Below are positions 21,656 to 31,941 of a DNA stretch of 64,000 bases, one piece after another. The DNA is taken from NCBI RefSeq assembly GCF_964204865.1, contig NC_135261.1, forward strand, positions 15,190,001-15,254,000, written 5' to 3'. The notes below the pieces were generated by a model that was given only the letters and a program-made list of their open reading frames with translations, was not told the DNA's origin and ran no database searches. Each line of letters starts with the position of its first letter. Position 1 is the stretch's first letter. Origin of the DNA: Styela clava (lineage: Eukaryota; Chordata; Ascidiacea; Stolidobranchia; Styelidae). The position numbers were made by a program, and so were the translations under genes.

Positions 21656-23207
21656 ACCCTACGGCCTACACAATAGTTGATTCGCACAGTTTACGATTTG
21701 CTGATGTAGTGTAGAGCCATCAGTTCATTTAGTGAGCCACACAAATGTCTTTTCGCATTGGAAGTTGTATTTTCGGTTGCTATCGTGGCGATTTCCACTT
21801 CATTGGGATAAATGGTTTAAAAGTAAAAAGAATTATTTGAATGACAGCATCAGAATCTACATTCGACACAATACAGTCCAGCTGACATCTATATAAAAAA
21901 AGTTTAAAAAAATCAAAAAACCAAATAATAAAAAATATCAAGCGGTTAGCTATAATTTACACTTCAATATATATATATATACAAATACAGGATGCCGCTT
22001 CAGTATGTGATATTCCTACATGTTTCTACTAAAACTTGTGACATACCCTAAAAATATTCTCCCTATACCGCGTACCGTACTTAACTAATGAAAAAAATAA
22101 TATTTTTCAAATTTTGAAACAATCATTTTCATTTCACTGATAGCTAATTTTAGCGTTAGTTAATCACATCGTTTGTGAGACTAAATTTTGATTACTGAAA
22201 CCAAACTGAAGCTTCTCGGAAGGCATTGTGACAATTAAGTTATACAATACGCAAAACTACACAAACGAGGCAATGTTTACAACCCTGCTTGAGCATCTGT
22301 CTGACTCTGAGTGGCTGCAAAAACTGCACTTGTTTCGTCATTGTCATAAATTCCATTCCGGCCGTCGTCGAGTGAGATGTGTCTGCTCAAGAAGACTAGA
22401 GAATGTTACGCGCTGTGTGTTTCGGTACAGTGATGTGCTGGGAATATCGTAACAACCGGAACGCACCTAATTCGCAAAAATGTAATATATTTAAGTGTAC
22501 TTATGAAACAAAATGACGCGGGCATTTACAGAAATTTGTGTATGTTTCAAGATAGAGCCGAAGGACTGCGATGACATATGAAGAAGTTATCTGAAATATG
22601 TCTGTGTAAAATTACAATAATATTCATAGCAATTCAATACAAATGTTATTATTAGAAATGTAACAGATGAATTTTTATGGGGTCAAAATTCAAGGAAACT
22701 TCTATTACACGTTACTGCTGTACTAATTATTTGCTTGATGTGATGTGAGAAGAATTACGAAATATGCTGTAACAAAACATAAATTATTAACTAAGTTTAC
22801 AAGAGAAACTAAACTTATTATAATATTTTGATTTCAACAACAGGAACGCAAATGCAATAAAATGTCCAACAACCGGAACGCCGTTCCGGCTACAGCTCAC
22901 CACTGTTTTGGTATTTGTTTTATCGCGTGATATCAACATGAGCAAAGCCCATCCACCCCGAGTGTTTTCTATTCTATAGTTTTATAGGAAAAGCACTGTT
23001 GTGTTACATATACACGTCTCACATTTTAAATTTAATTCAGAAGTATTGCCCGATTTTATATCGTGTTTTTGGTGGACGGGCACGTACGTTTTTAACTTTT
23101 CTATTAAGTTATGCCCGTCCTCCAGGTCCTCTGTATTTTGTTTGTCCGTTTGTTGTTGTTGTTTTTTTGTATCTATCATAGTGACCAAATAAATTCGATT
23201 TTAAAAC
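21656..23207. other. no gene recognised; hAT-like end near 22905
   Basis: On the minus strand, CAGTGGTGAGCTGTAGCC (near 22905) followed by GGAACGGCGTTCCGG resembles a hAT terminus. A second ACCGGAACG block lies near 22456. The open frames at 22228 and 22982 are unsupported. Confidence 0.35.
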
Positions 23208-23262
23208 AAAAGGGCAAGAGTGCGATCCTCAAATATATGGACACGAAAGCCATAACATAGGC
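23208..23262. mobile_element. end of the GCTCAAATATATGGACACG MITE family
   Basis: Contains CCTCAAATATATGGACACGA after AAGAGTGCG, a variant of the terminus seen at 37130, 50700, 54790 and 61280. Confidence 0.45.
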
Positions 23263-23267
23263 TTTCT

Positions 23268-23945
23268 ACGGGTAGGTATAAAATGGCTATGTCCCTACTA
23301 AAATGGCTATATGTACCTTTTAAATTGCGTTCCCGATATTTTCCATAGCCATTTTAGTAGGGACATAACCATTTGATTAGGGACATAGCAGTTTCAGTAT
23401 GAAAATATCGGGATCGCTATTTCAGAAAGGGGCACAGTCATTTTAGTAAGGACATAGCTATTTTAGTAGGAAAATATCGGGATCGCAATTTAGTGGGATC
23501 AGCTTCATTTTAGTAAGGACATAGCCATTTTAGTAGGAAAATATATGTATAGCAATTTTAAAGGGACATAGCCATTTTAGTAGGGACATAGCCATTTATT
23601 AGAGACATAGCCATTTCATTTGCGATCTCTATATTTCTATACTAAAATGGCTATGGTATGTTAGTCGTTGGTAGGGACATACTGACATAGGGCCATTTTA
23701 GTACGAAATTATCGGGAACATAGCCATTTCAGTAGGAAAATATCGAGATCGCAATTTTAGAAGACACATTTTATTAGGAAAATACCAGAGATAATAGCCA
23801 TTTTAGTAAGAAAATATCGGGATTGCATTTTAGAGGGGACCGGGACATACCGGTACCGGTAGGCCTAGTCATTTTAGTAGGAAATCATATGGATTGCAAT
23901 TTTAGAAGGGACATAGCCATTTTGGTAGGAAATATCGCGATTGCA
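23268..23945. repeat. degenerate minisatellite, ACATAGCCATTTTAGTAGG unit
   Basis: ACATAGCCATTTTAGTAGG alternates with GAAAATATCGGGATCGCAAT in irregular order for nearly 700 bases. Some units lie inverted near 23275-23310 (CTACTAAAATGGCTAT). An isolated unit recurs at about 24282-24305, just before the C2orf76 homologue. Confidence 0.75.
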
Positions 23946-24443
23946 ATTGTCAGATAGGTTTTTATTCTGTGTGTTGAAAGAATCAGAAGACTCAAGGGTT
24001 CCGGATTGGTTGTTTATTGTACGGCACTCCAATATATTAAAAACATACCGGTACCGTATACCAGTCAAACAGATTAAACAAAACATCACTAGAGAACTGA
24101 AAACAGAACTGACCTCCAGCCCGGCGGTCGGAGAAAGAGAGCGAAAGACACAGTTTTTCTCTCACATGTAATGGTTAGAGTCCAGATCCGACAAAACAGC
24201 ATTAAACAAAGGTAAATAAACTGTTTATAAACATAAAAATATATAAAAACACGGACACTTTAGTCAGCTACACAATTCGAAAGGGACATAGCCATTTTAG
24301 TACGAACATGGGGGTATCGTAATTTTTGCTAGAATGTTATTACTTTTATTTATTTCAAAAATTTCTGTAGGATAATAGGATTAATTTTGGTGTTTCTCCA
24401 TCCATTGTTAGTCTAGTCATTTGTTTCTATATAAAACTGTAAA

Positions 24444-24824
24444 ATGGCTATACTGACTATTCGTCTGATACGTTCATTCGAATACAATAATGTAAAGCCT
24501 GTTGTCTTTCAAAATGTGGATTTATCACTCAATACTGGTGATTTCATGAAGCTAGTGAAGCAAGAAATTCCTTCAAGACCTGGACTTCCACCGCCATTCA
24601 AAAAATTTGATTATGATACTATGAAGATATCTCATAAAGCACATGGCACAAAATCTGGTAATCTTGCAATAAATGTAGAAGACGATGACACTCTTATATT
24701 GGAAAAGGGTATTTCCCTTTCAGAAGGAGGAGTGGAAAATGAGACAGAAATATCATTTTTCAAAATGGAAGATTATACTAAATTCAAAACATCCGCTAAA
24801 ACGACAGTAAATTGGATGCAGTGA
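24444..24824 (+). CDS. C2orf76: UPF0538 family protein, C2orf76 homologue
   Basis: A single uninterrupted frame of 126 codons, the same length as the human protein. Family-typical blocks are visible: TIRLIRSFEYNNVKPVV near the N-terminus (residues 5-21), a LPPPFKKFDYD block (about 49-59), MKISHKAHGTKSGNL (about 61-75), VEDDDTLIL, and ETEISFFKMEDY close to the C-terminus. The molecular function of this family is unknown. A TATATAAAA-like string lies about 10 bases before the ATG, too close for a usual TATA box unless the leader is trans-spliced or very short. Delta-tubulin follows on the same strand after about 1.04 kb. The absence of introns is notable because the vertebrate gene is split. 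Confidence 0.9.
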   Translation: MAILTIRLIRSFEYNNVKPVVFQNVDLSLNTGDFMKLVKQEIPSRPGLPPPFKKFDYDTMKISHKAHGTKSGNLAINVEDDDTLILEKGISLSEGGVENETEISFFKMEDYTKFKTSAKTTVNWMQ

Positions 24825-25862
24825 ATCTTATGTAGTAGCCTATGTTGCAGAAAATCTGCAAATTCATCGCAATGTGACACACCCCCAGTACGGCACACAA
24901 AGGTTACAGTGGCATTTGAGAGCATTAAGCAAAAAAACAGCAATTTTGATCATATGACGGCTGGGATTAATTTAGATTATCATTGAGACAAGCATGGCGC
25001 ATGTGTGGGGTGGCAGACACCCCTTGTTTGTGAGAGACATGAAGCGTTTATTTTATTGAGCCAGATGACTGGACAGTCTTTGAATTTGGGTAGTGTGCCC
25101 TACTGCACACGGTAGTGTGCCCTACTGCACACTGTCTATGCTGGGAGCTTGTGAAGAAATCGTTCTATGAAATTTTCAGTCAAATGCTCTCCAAAATTCA
25201 CCCAAATACTGAAATAGAAAAAAAAGAGGCGCATGAATGGCAACAAAACACAGAAACACCAAATAAATTTGAACAAACATTGCTGATGTATCAGTGCACA
25301 GGAAAGAAACAAAAATTATTGTGATATGCACATCATGGCATCCAGTAGATACGGCCACAGATTATACAATACTGATATTTTAAAAGCTATTACTGTATTA
25401 AGAAAATAGTAGTTTTTCAAAAAAAGGAATTGATCGCTCGATTATGAATTTGATCTTTGTAATTGTGGACATCACAGTGAGTGATTCAGTGAATTTGGTG
25501 TTTTTAAATATTGTTGTGCAAACATTTCAACTGTTTTCTCCTATTCAATTTTCTCCTCAAATTATGTATTGAAATTTCTCTTGATTATCTAACCTTGTCA
25601 CTTTGCTCAAGTTTCTTGTTGTGTCTATTGCTTTTTTCGACTCAATTTGAATCTGGGTGTCACATACTCATGATGGTCAGTGCTGGTCTTCCACTACTAT
25701 CAGTCAATTGCGATATAACCTGGTTACATGATGTATAATAATTTGTGTTTAATTTATTATGCTTTCCTGCATGACATAAAGTGATAGCTCTAGAGTTTTG
25801 TTATGAGTGATGTTGTAAAATTGCTCTATAGAAATACCTATTTATGATTTATATTTGACAGA
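24825..25862. other. spacer between C2orf76 and delta-tubulin
   Basis: Contains a short direct repeat, GGTAGTGTGCCCTACTGCACAC (two copies at about 25089-25131). The frames at 25115 and 25511 have no recognisable domain. The last bases, TTTATATTTGACAG then A, form a 3' splice-site-like sequence directly before the delta-tubulin ATG. Confidence 0.5.
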
Positions 25863-27230
25863 ATGACATCTTCAAGTGTCCTTGTTCAACTAGGACAGTG
25901 TGGCACGCAGTTGGGTCATAATTTGCTTGACACAATTTATCAAGATGCCGTGGAATGTCCTCTTGGCTTTTCTGCCTCACAGAATGAAAGATATCACCGA
26001 ATATCAACTGAAACCTATTTCAAAGAATCAAAAACTGGTTTTCATGAAGCCAGAGCAGTGACTGTTGATATGGAGCCAAAAGTTGTCAATCAAGCTATTG
26101 AATCTGCCAGAAGAAGTGGAAAATGGACATATCCTGCTGGTATGCAACTTTGCCGTAAGTCAGGTTCTGGAAATAACTGGTCGTATGGATTTCAGATACA
26201 CGGATCAAGATGTGAAAATGAAGTATTGAGTTTGCTTCGTAAAGAGGCAGAAAAGTGCGATAGATTGTCTGGATTTATCGTTGTCATGAGTTTGGCTGGA
26301 GGAACTGGTTCAGGCCTTGGTTCGTATGTGGTCCAGCTTATTAAAGACAATTTTCCACATTCTGTTATTCTGAATCCTATTGTTATGCCTTACAAAGCCG
26401 GGGAAGTTGCAGTGCAAAACTATAACGCTGTTTTAACTCTTTCATGTGTGCTTACACACGCCGATGCATCAGTATTATTGCATAATGATCACTTGCACAA
26501 TGTATGTTCAAAATCACTCAATATTGATAAAGTTTCAATAAATCATTTAAACACAGTCGCCGCACATCAGCTTGCTTCTGTTCTGCAGCCCGCAGATTCT
26601 CTCTCAAACAACAGTCTTCTTGAACTTCCTTATAAGCGACAAGACATTTTATTTGATATTGTACGATCCACATCATGCCATTCTCAATACAAAATTTTAA
26701 CTTTGAGATCAGTGCCCCATTTGGCTGATCGTAGTATCGCATTTAGTACTTTTAACTGGCCAAGCCTTTTGAAACGCATGAAACAGATGCATTTGACCAA
26801 TTTTTTTGTTGATGAAGGCATGGACTGGCAAGTACGATTGGAGAAGAGTATGCCAAGTTACACTAAACAGCATAGCAAAAGCCTTGGGAACATGTTGTTT
26901 TTACGAGGTGAGGGTGCAGGAAAATTGACAGAAAATGACTTTCAAGAATTTTTTGATTCACGTTTATACGCTTCGTGGGTTCCTTCTGATGAACAATGCC
27001 ATATTTGGTCAACACAACGTCGTTTCAGACAGTATGAAAAGTCTGTATCAATGCTCAGCAACAACAGTTTTTGCACTGAAGGGCTTGACACTGTAATAAA
27101 CAAAGCTTGGAATATGTTTACAGCAAAAGCATATTTGCATCAATATACGAAATATGGACTCGAAGAAGAAGATTTTTTAAATGCATTTGTTAAAGTAGAA
27201 AATGTAGTTAACAGTTACAGAAAATTGTGA
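25863..27230 (+). CDS. TUBD1: delta-tubulin
   Basis: A 455-codon uninterrupted frame, matching the family length (human about 453). The N-terminal nucleotide-binding loop reads VQLGQCGTQLG (residues 8-18). VDMEPKV at 68-74 and SGSGNNWSYGF at about 100-110 are tubulin landmarks. The GTP-binding glycine loop is AGGTGSGLGS (145-154), and the C-terminus carries WNMFTAKAYLHQYTKYG followed by an EEED stretch, as in delta-tubulins. Delta-tubulin is needed for triplet microtubules of centrioles and basal bodies. The coding region has no introns, unlike vertebrate TUBD1. A 3' splice-site-like TTTGACAG lies one base before the ATG, suggesting a leader intron or trans-splicing. It converges with RSPH14, 441 bases away. 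Confidence 0.97.
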   Translation: MTSSSVLVQLGQCGTQLGHNLLDTIYQDAVECPLGFSASQNERYHRISTETYFKESKTGFHEARAVTVDMEPKVVNQAIESARRSGKWTYPAGMQLCRKSGSGNNWSYGFQIHGSRCENEVLSLLRKEAEKCDRLSGFIVVMSLAGGTGSGLGSYVVQLIKDNFPHSVILNPIVMPYKAGEVAVQNYNAVLTLSCVLTHADASVLLHNDHLHNVCSKSLNIDKVSINHLNTVAAHQLASVLQPADSLSNNSLLELPYKRQDILFDIVRSTSCHSQYKILTLRSVPHLADRSIAFSTFNWPSLLKRMKQMHLTNFFVDEGMDWQVRLEKSMPSYTKQHSKSLGNMLFLRGEGAGKLTENDFQEFFDSRLYASWVPSDEQCHIWSTQRRFRQYEKSVSMLSNNSFCTEGLDTVINKAWNMFTAKAYLHQYTKYGLEEEDFLNAFVKVENVVNSYRKL

Positions 27231-27671
27231 TTTCTTCACAAGAGGATTACCGTACTTATTTTACTCTAAAAACACTGGATTTAAGAACTTCAGCTAATTT
27301 CAAGCATCGTGTTGATGTAGTATTAAGTTTTTTTTATAAGCACAATCTAGGATATTTCAAATTGCCCACTTTAAGCAAAAAGGTAAAATTTGGCTGTAAT
27401 TTTTGAGTGTGGTCTCAATGAAATTCATATGCTGTATGTATGTTTGTTTTTCAAGCTATTAAAGATAAATACTATTTTTTTAAGTCATCCTGGCAATTAT
27501 ACTATTGAATCGATTTATAACAAACTGCCAAACAAGTACCATTCTTCCTCAAAACCACAATTAATGCGCATAGATTTCATTTGTTTTTCTATCTTGCTAT
27601 TATACAATTTCCAAAAAATATACTTTAAATACAAAAAAACTAAAACTTTAAAAAAATCATCGATTAGCTGA

Positions 27672-30470
27672 TTAAGGCTTCCAAGTGATGACGTTTTTAG
27701 CGATTTGAGCCGCTCTAGCAACTGCACGACTTGAATCCGATTCTCGCTCTTCAATCTCTGAAACAAAGTTTAAAAGTTTTGCTCGACCCTGTGGAGCTTC
27801 TGCTAATGTTGTTAAAGCTTTGATTGCATTGAGACGAGTTTCGCTTGACGTATCAAAGAGAAGTTGACGAAGTGCAGGGATAGCTTCTGCTTCTAGTGCT
27901 TTGTATTTACCTGGGTAAAAAAGACATGTAGTTGATGAAAGTTGTCATTTTTTACTGGTGATGGGATTTACCCCAGTCTGGTGCTCATTTTTATAAGCAA
28001 GTCATAGTTCGAGTTAACTGCAATAGAAAGAATAATGCAGTTTAATTGAACAGTGTTTGGTATCAAATAAAAATCATGTCAAAATGGTTGGTTAAAAAAG
28101 TCTATTATCTACTGCCCCTTTCTCTTTGCTAATAGTACTGTATGCACCAAATGTAGCAAGGATCAAAACCACTTGAAACAACTTTTTAGACCCATATTGA
28201 AATTATACTGCGTCTTTGATGATGTTACTGAACATAATTTTGAAAGTGTGATGCCAGATGTTTGACCACTAACATAATAAAAATACAGTGTTTACATTTG
28301 ACAAAATTAGAGCTGGGTGACATCAGTGATAGTCTCCGATGGTTATTCCCAATGTGATATATATTGGGTTATAGAAATGCATGTAATTAATTGTACAGGT
28401 ATACATTCAGACAAAAATAACTCGTCAAAGTGCTCTTTTGCTGCTCATTTAAAAAGCAAATACCTTGTGTTGTGATTGTGATGGTCATTATTGCGCCAGC
28501 TGCACGAGCTTTTACATCTGTATTTGCATCCGATAATAGTTTCACCAATGCAGGGACTATATTTTCATCTTTACATGCAGCAACTTTCCCTGCTAGTGGA
28601 ACTGTTACATCCATCATATCTCTCGCTGCAGCCCCTCTGATTTGTGGAGAATCATGAGCCAAAAGCTCCTAAATATAGTGTAGGTTGTCATGCAATTAGG
28701 ATTGATAAATGATTTATCATTAATAGAAGCATTTAAATAACAAGATCCAGTGATATATCGTACATAATACCAAAAAGTGGGAGGTTGTAATTGAATAGTT
28801 CGAAACTGGTATGGTCTTACATACAGTGTCCTCTATCTATCAATTTTCGGTTGATTTCAATCTATCATTTGCAAACAATGCACGGCAAAGGTGCTCTATT
28901 CCTTCTTGGACATCATAGTTGATGTTTGCTGTTATTTATAACAAAGATACCTTTAGAACTGGCATTATTCCAGCTGATAGAGCACTTTCAGCATCAACAT
29001 GCATACAGAAATGCAGTGTATCAAGAATTAATTCTTTAACTTCATCAAGTTCAATCTTCAATTTTTCAACGAGTTTGGGGATCAATTTTGCATCAACGAT
29101 TCCTTGTGCACCTGGAACATGTATATTTAATCAACAAACTTTAAATATGGCAAGTCTATACAGTGCAATATATATTTATTCCACAGATGAAAAATAGCTT
29201 TTTGTCACCTTAGACAGATTTCATAAGAATAGGAACTTAATATTTATTTGGGGGAGCTTAATCATATGGCAAACCATGACTTCTCATCTGGTTACTCATC
29301 CATGTCGGTTATTTGTTTCTAATGCATGGACTTGATGGTGGAAGAAGGCAAAACCGACTTGTGACAACGCTGGTTTGATATAAAAAGTGCAAAATCCAAT
29401 GAATTTATTAGTGCCTAATCAGAACTAACCAGATGGTATTTCTGCAAGCATTTCTAAACACAGATGACAGTTTCTTCTAACAATTTCAACTTCATCGTCA
29501 AAGAGCTAAAACATGTAAAAAGTCTGTCTTTAAAGCGATGCAATAAAATGCAAATTGCTTCAATGAAAATCTGCATGAATAGATCCTAAAGACATGTTTT
29601 ACAAAAGGAGAACGGCATACAACCTTGATAAGTCTGGTCATTACTATTGTCTCAAATTAATCAAACCTTGAGGAAGAAGTTTTAATGGTCGATTTCACCG
29701 CTATTATAGCAGCATACAAACACCAATTTGTTATTTTTCAATACTTCAGTTTCATCGGAATAAGCATATCATTACAGACTACCTATGTAATGAAAATTGA
29801 AATATTTATTGAGAAATGGGACATTATAATATGGTTTTTACGCTGAAAAAAGTTAGTGGTTTAAATTCAATTTATCATAGTACGGTGATTACTAAGACAA
29901 AATGCCTAATCTTTGCACACCCATAAAGCCTGAGTATATGGCGAAAAATCAGAATTTTTATATAGTCTCGGTATAATTCTTAATTATTTATTATAAAATA
30001 AAGTTAAATTATAATATTAAAAAAAAAGATAAGTTTTTACTTTGGATAGTGACGCTATCACATTGTTGTCCAGGAATGAGTTACGACCAACATTGTGTGC
30101 TACCATTATAGATAAAACTTCAGTTGCTTTCTGTCTAACTGTGTTGTCGGAGTCATTCAATAGCTTTTTCAAACTGTCCATACATCCTGAAAATAGAGTA
30201 TAAAAACATCCTGAGTATAAAAACACCGAATTGAATAGGACAGGTGACCTAGTGACTAATAGGTAACTCACCGACTTGAATTGATTCATGAACTTTTTCA
30301 GGATTATGAACTTGATCACATAAAGCCATTAAAGCCCTTTGTCTGATAATGAGTGTGTCATCTTTGAGCTCTCTATTGATCTTTGGAAGAGCTCTCACAC
30401 CAAATGCCAAAGGTGCATTTGTTGGGTCAATATTTGGTGGCAATGATTGCGATATTGTTGTACTTGCCAT
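27672..30470 (-). CDS. RSPH14: radial spoke head 14 homologue, six exons
   Basis: Exons in transcript order: 30470-30272, 30186-30041, 29505-29430, 29111-28951, 28668-28464, 27910-27672. All have GT-AG borders, phases match, and the sum is 1026 bases (341 residues; human about 348). The N-terminus holds the family phrase LPPNIDPTNAPLAFG, and the rest is armadillo/HEAT-like helical repeats (LKKLLNDSDNTVRQKA; VKLLSDANTDVKARAAGA; RLNAIKALTTLAEAPQG). The start at 30470 (MASTTIS) fits the vertebrate N-terminus better than an in-frame ATG 24 bases upstream. RSPH14 (RTDR1) belongs to the radial spokes of motile cilia. The 29430-28951 intron holds a SINE fragment. Confidence 0.95.
29262..29368 (-). 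mobile_element. SINE fragment in an RSPH14 intron
   Basis: Matches the 3' body of the tRNA-derived SINE at 31185 in inverted orientation: ATGGCAAACCATGACTTCTC, CATCCATGTCGG, then GCATGGACTTGATGGTGGAAG. The tRNA-like head is missing. Confidence 0.55.
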
Positions 30471-31184
30471 ATTTACGTTGCAGTTTACGTACAAGCATAC
30501 ACTTAAAAGCCTAGGTTAATTCCACATCAAATATCCAAGTCCGATAATAGATTTGTTAACACTTCCGTGACCCGCGTAGTCGTCGTCTTGGCAACAGCTC
30601 ATGTCAAGCGGCTTGGTGAACCGTATTTTAGACTTTATATGTAAGAAAAGAGAACCAACTCAATATTGATTGTTTTATGTGTCATTTGCTTAATAATAAT
30701 TAATTATTTTCATAACGTTTTTTTGTATGTATGTTTTAGAAAGGTTATCTCTTTGCTGTGACCATATGTGGTGCATTGTGGACTGAGGTTCAAAGGTCAA
30801 ACGTGGTAGTCAAATTTTACTAGTTTTTGTACCAATCTGCTGTTGTACATAAGATGGGATTTTCATATATATTCATGAAAAGACAGTAGCCAGTGATACA
30901 GCGTAATCATGTGACTACTCACAGCCTCTTGTTACGACCGACAAGGCGTTTTGTGAAGCACCTTACGCCAGTGAGGATTGCAGCAATCCCCTTGCAGATC
31001 ATTACCTCTCTCATGGTATTCGATCTTGGCAATCGCGTTTTTATCGCACGGGGCCTTTTCACCTAATGCCAGTTTTATTTTTAGTTCTTGCAAAGTGGTA
31101 GGTATTTCCTATGGGCATAACAATCCTTTTCTCAATACTGAATTCTTCTGAAGTCCTTATTTCCTTATCTTTGTCACTATCGGC
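30471..31184. other. spacer upstream of RSPH14
   Basis: Holds the RSPH14 5' region. CCCGCGTAGTCGTCGTCTTGG near 30571 is a GC-richer patch that could be promoter. No gene is recognised. Confidence 0.4.
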
Positions 31185-31527
31185 GCGGCGGTGTGGCTCA
31201 ACGGGCTAAGCGTTAGGAATACGCTCGCCACCGCACCTCTAAGTACTCTGCGTGGGTTCGCATGTTCGAATTCCATGCAGGTATGGTTATGTGCGAAAGG
31301 ATTGCTGGACTCCTCGCCGTCGTTGGGTGGTTCACGTAACCGCTGGTCGGTTACGGCTTCCTCCACCACCAAGTCCATGCTTTCGAAAACAAACAATACA
31401 GTAAATCTAATCCCATACCAGACTTGGAATGGTAACCGGACGAGAGGCCGTGGTTCGCCATATGGATAAGCTGTCTTATCGGCTTTCCTCTCCCCCAGGA
31501 TAAATATGTAAATCCTATCCTATCTGT
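31185..31527 (+). mobile_element. tRNA-derived SINE, near full length
   Basis: The head has RNA polymerase III promoter elements. A box A-like TGTGGCTCAACGGGCTAAG lies at about 31192 and a box B-like GGTTCGCATGTTCGAATTCC at about 31255. The body includes GGTCGGTTACGGCTTCCTCC and ends in ATAAATATG then a short ATCCT repeat tail. Pieces of the same body recur at 29262, 34318, 34967 and 41498, so this is an interspersed family. The open frames across it are artefacts. Confidence 0.8.
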
Positions 31528-31941
31528 TATATATTTGCTACACAATACTTTTCCCACTTCTCACATGAATGATGGTACATTTTACAACTTTAGACAAGCT
31601 ATGATATATGAAGTTTTTATTAATGAGAAAATATAAAAATTTTGCGACTAGAAATAATTATTCAGCAATGGTGACAAAATATGTTCTCAAAAAAGATACA
31701 TTCACAGCAAGTCATCATCACCACCAACAACATCAGCTCCATATGAAGGTGTCCAATAATAGAATCTGAATAAAATTCAATTTTGACATGGATTTACAAA
31801 GTATATTTTCGTAATCGAATTAGTATTTCGATAATAAACATGTTAGCAAGTATTATCCAAAAAAATAACTTTACTATGCAATTCAAGAATCCGGTGCACA
31901 CTAACAGAAATATATTTCTGCAACATTTCGTCTGACCAAAA

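Noticed and set aside
31191-31469. tRNA gene at the A/B-box sequence
   Set aside because: Boxes are present but no cloverleaf with acceptor stem closes, and the sequence continues into a repeated body; it is a SINE head.
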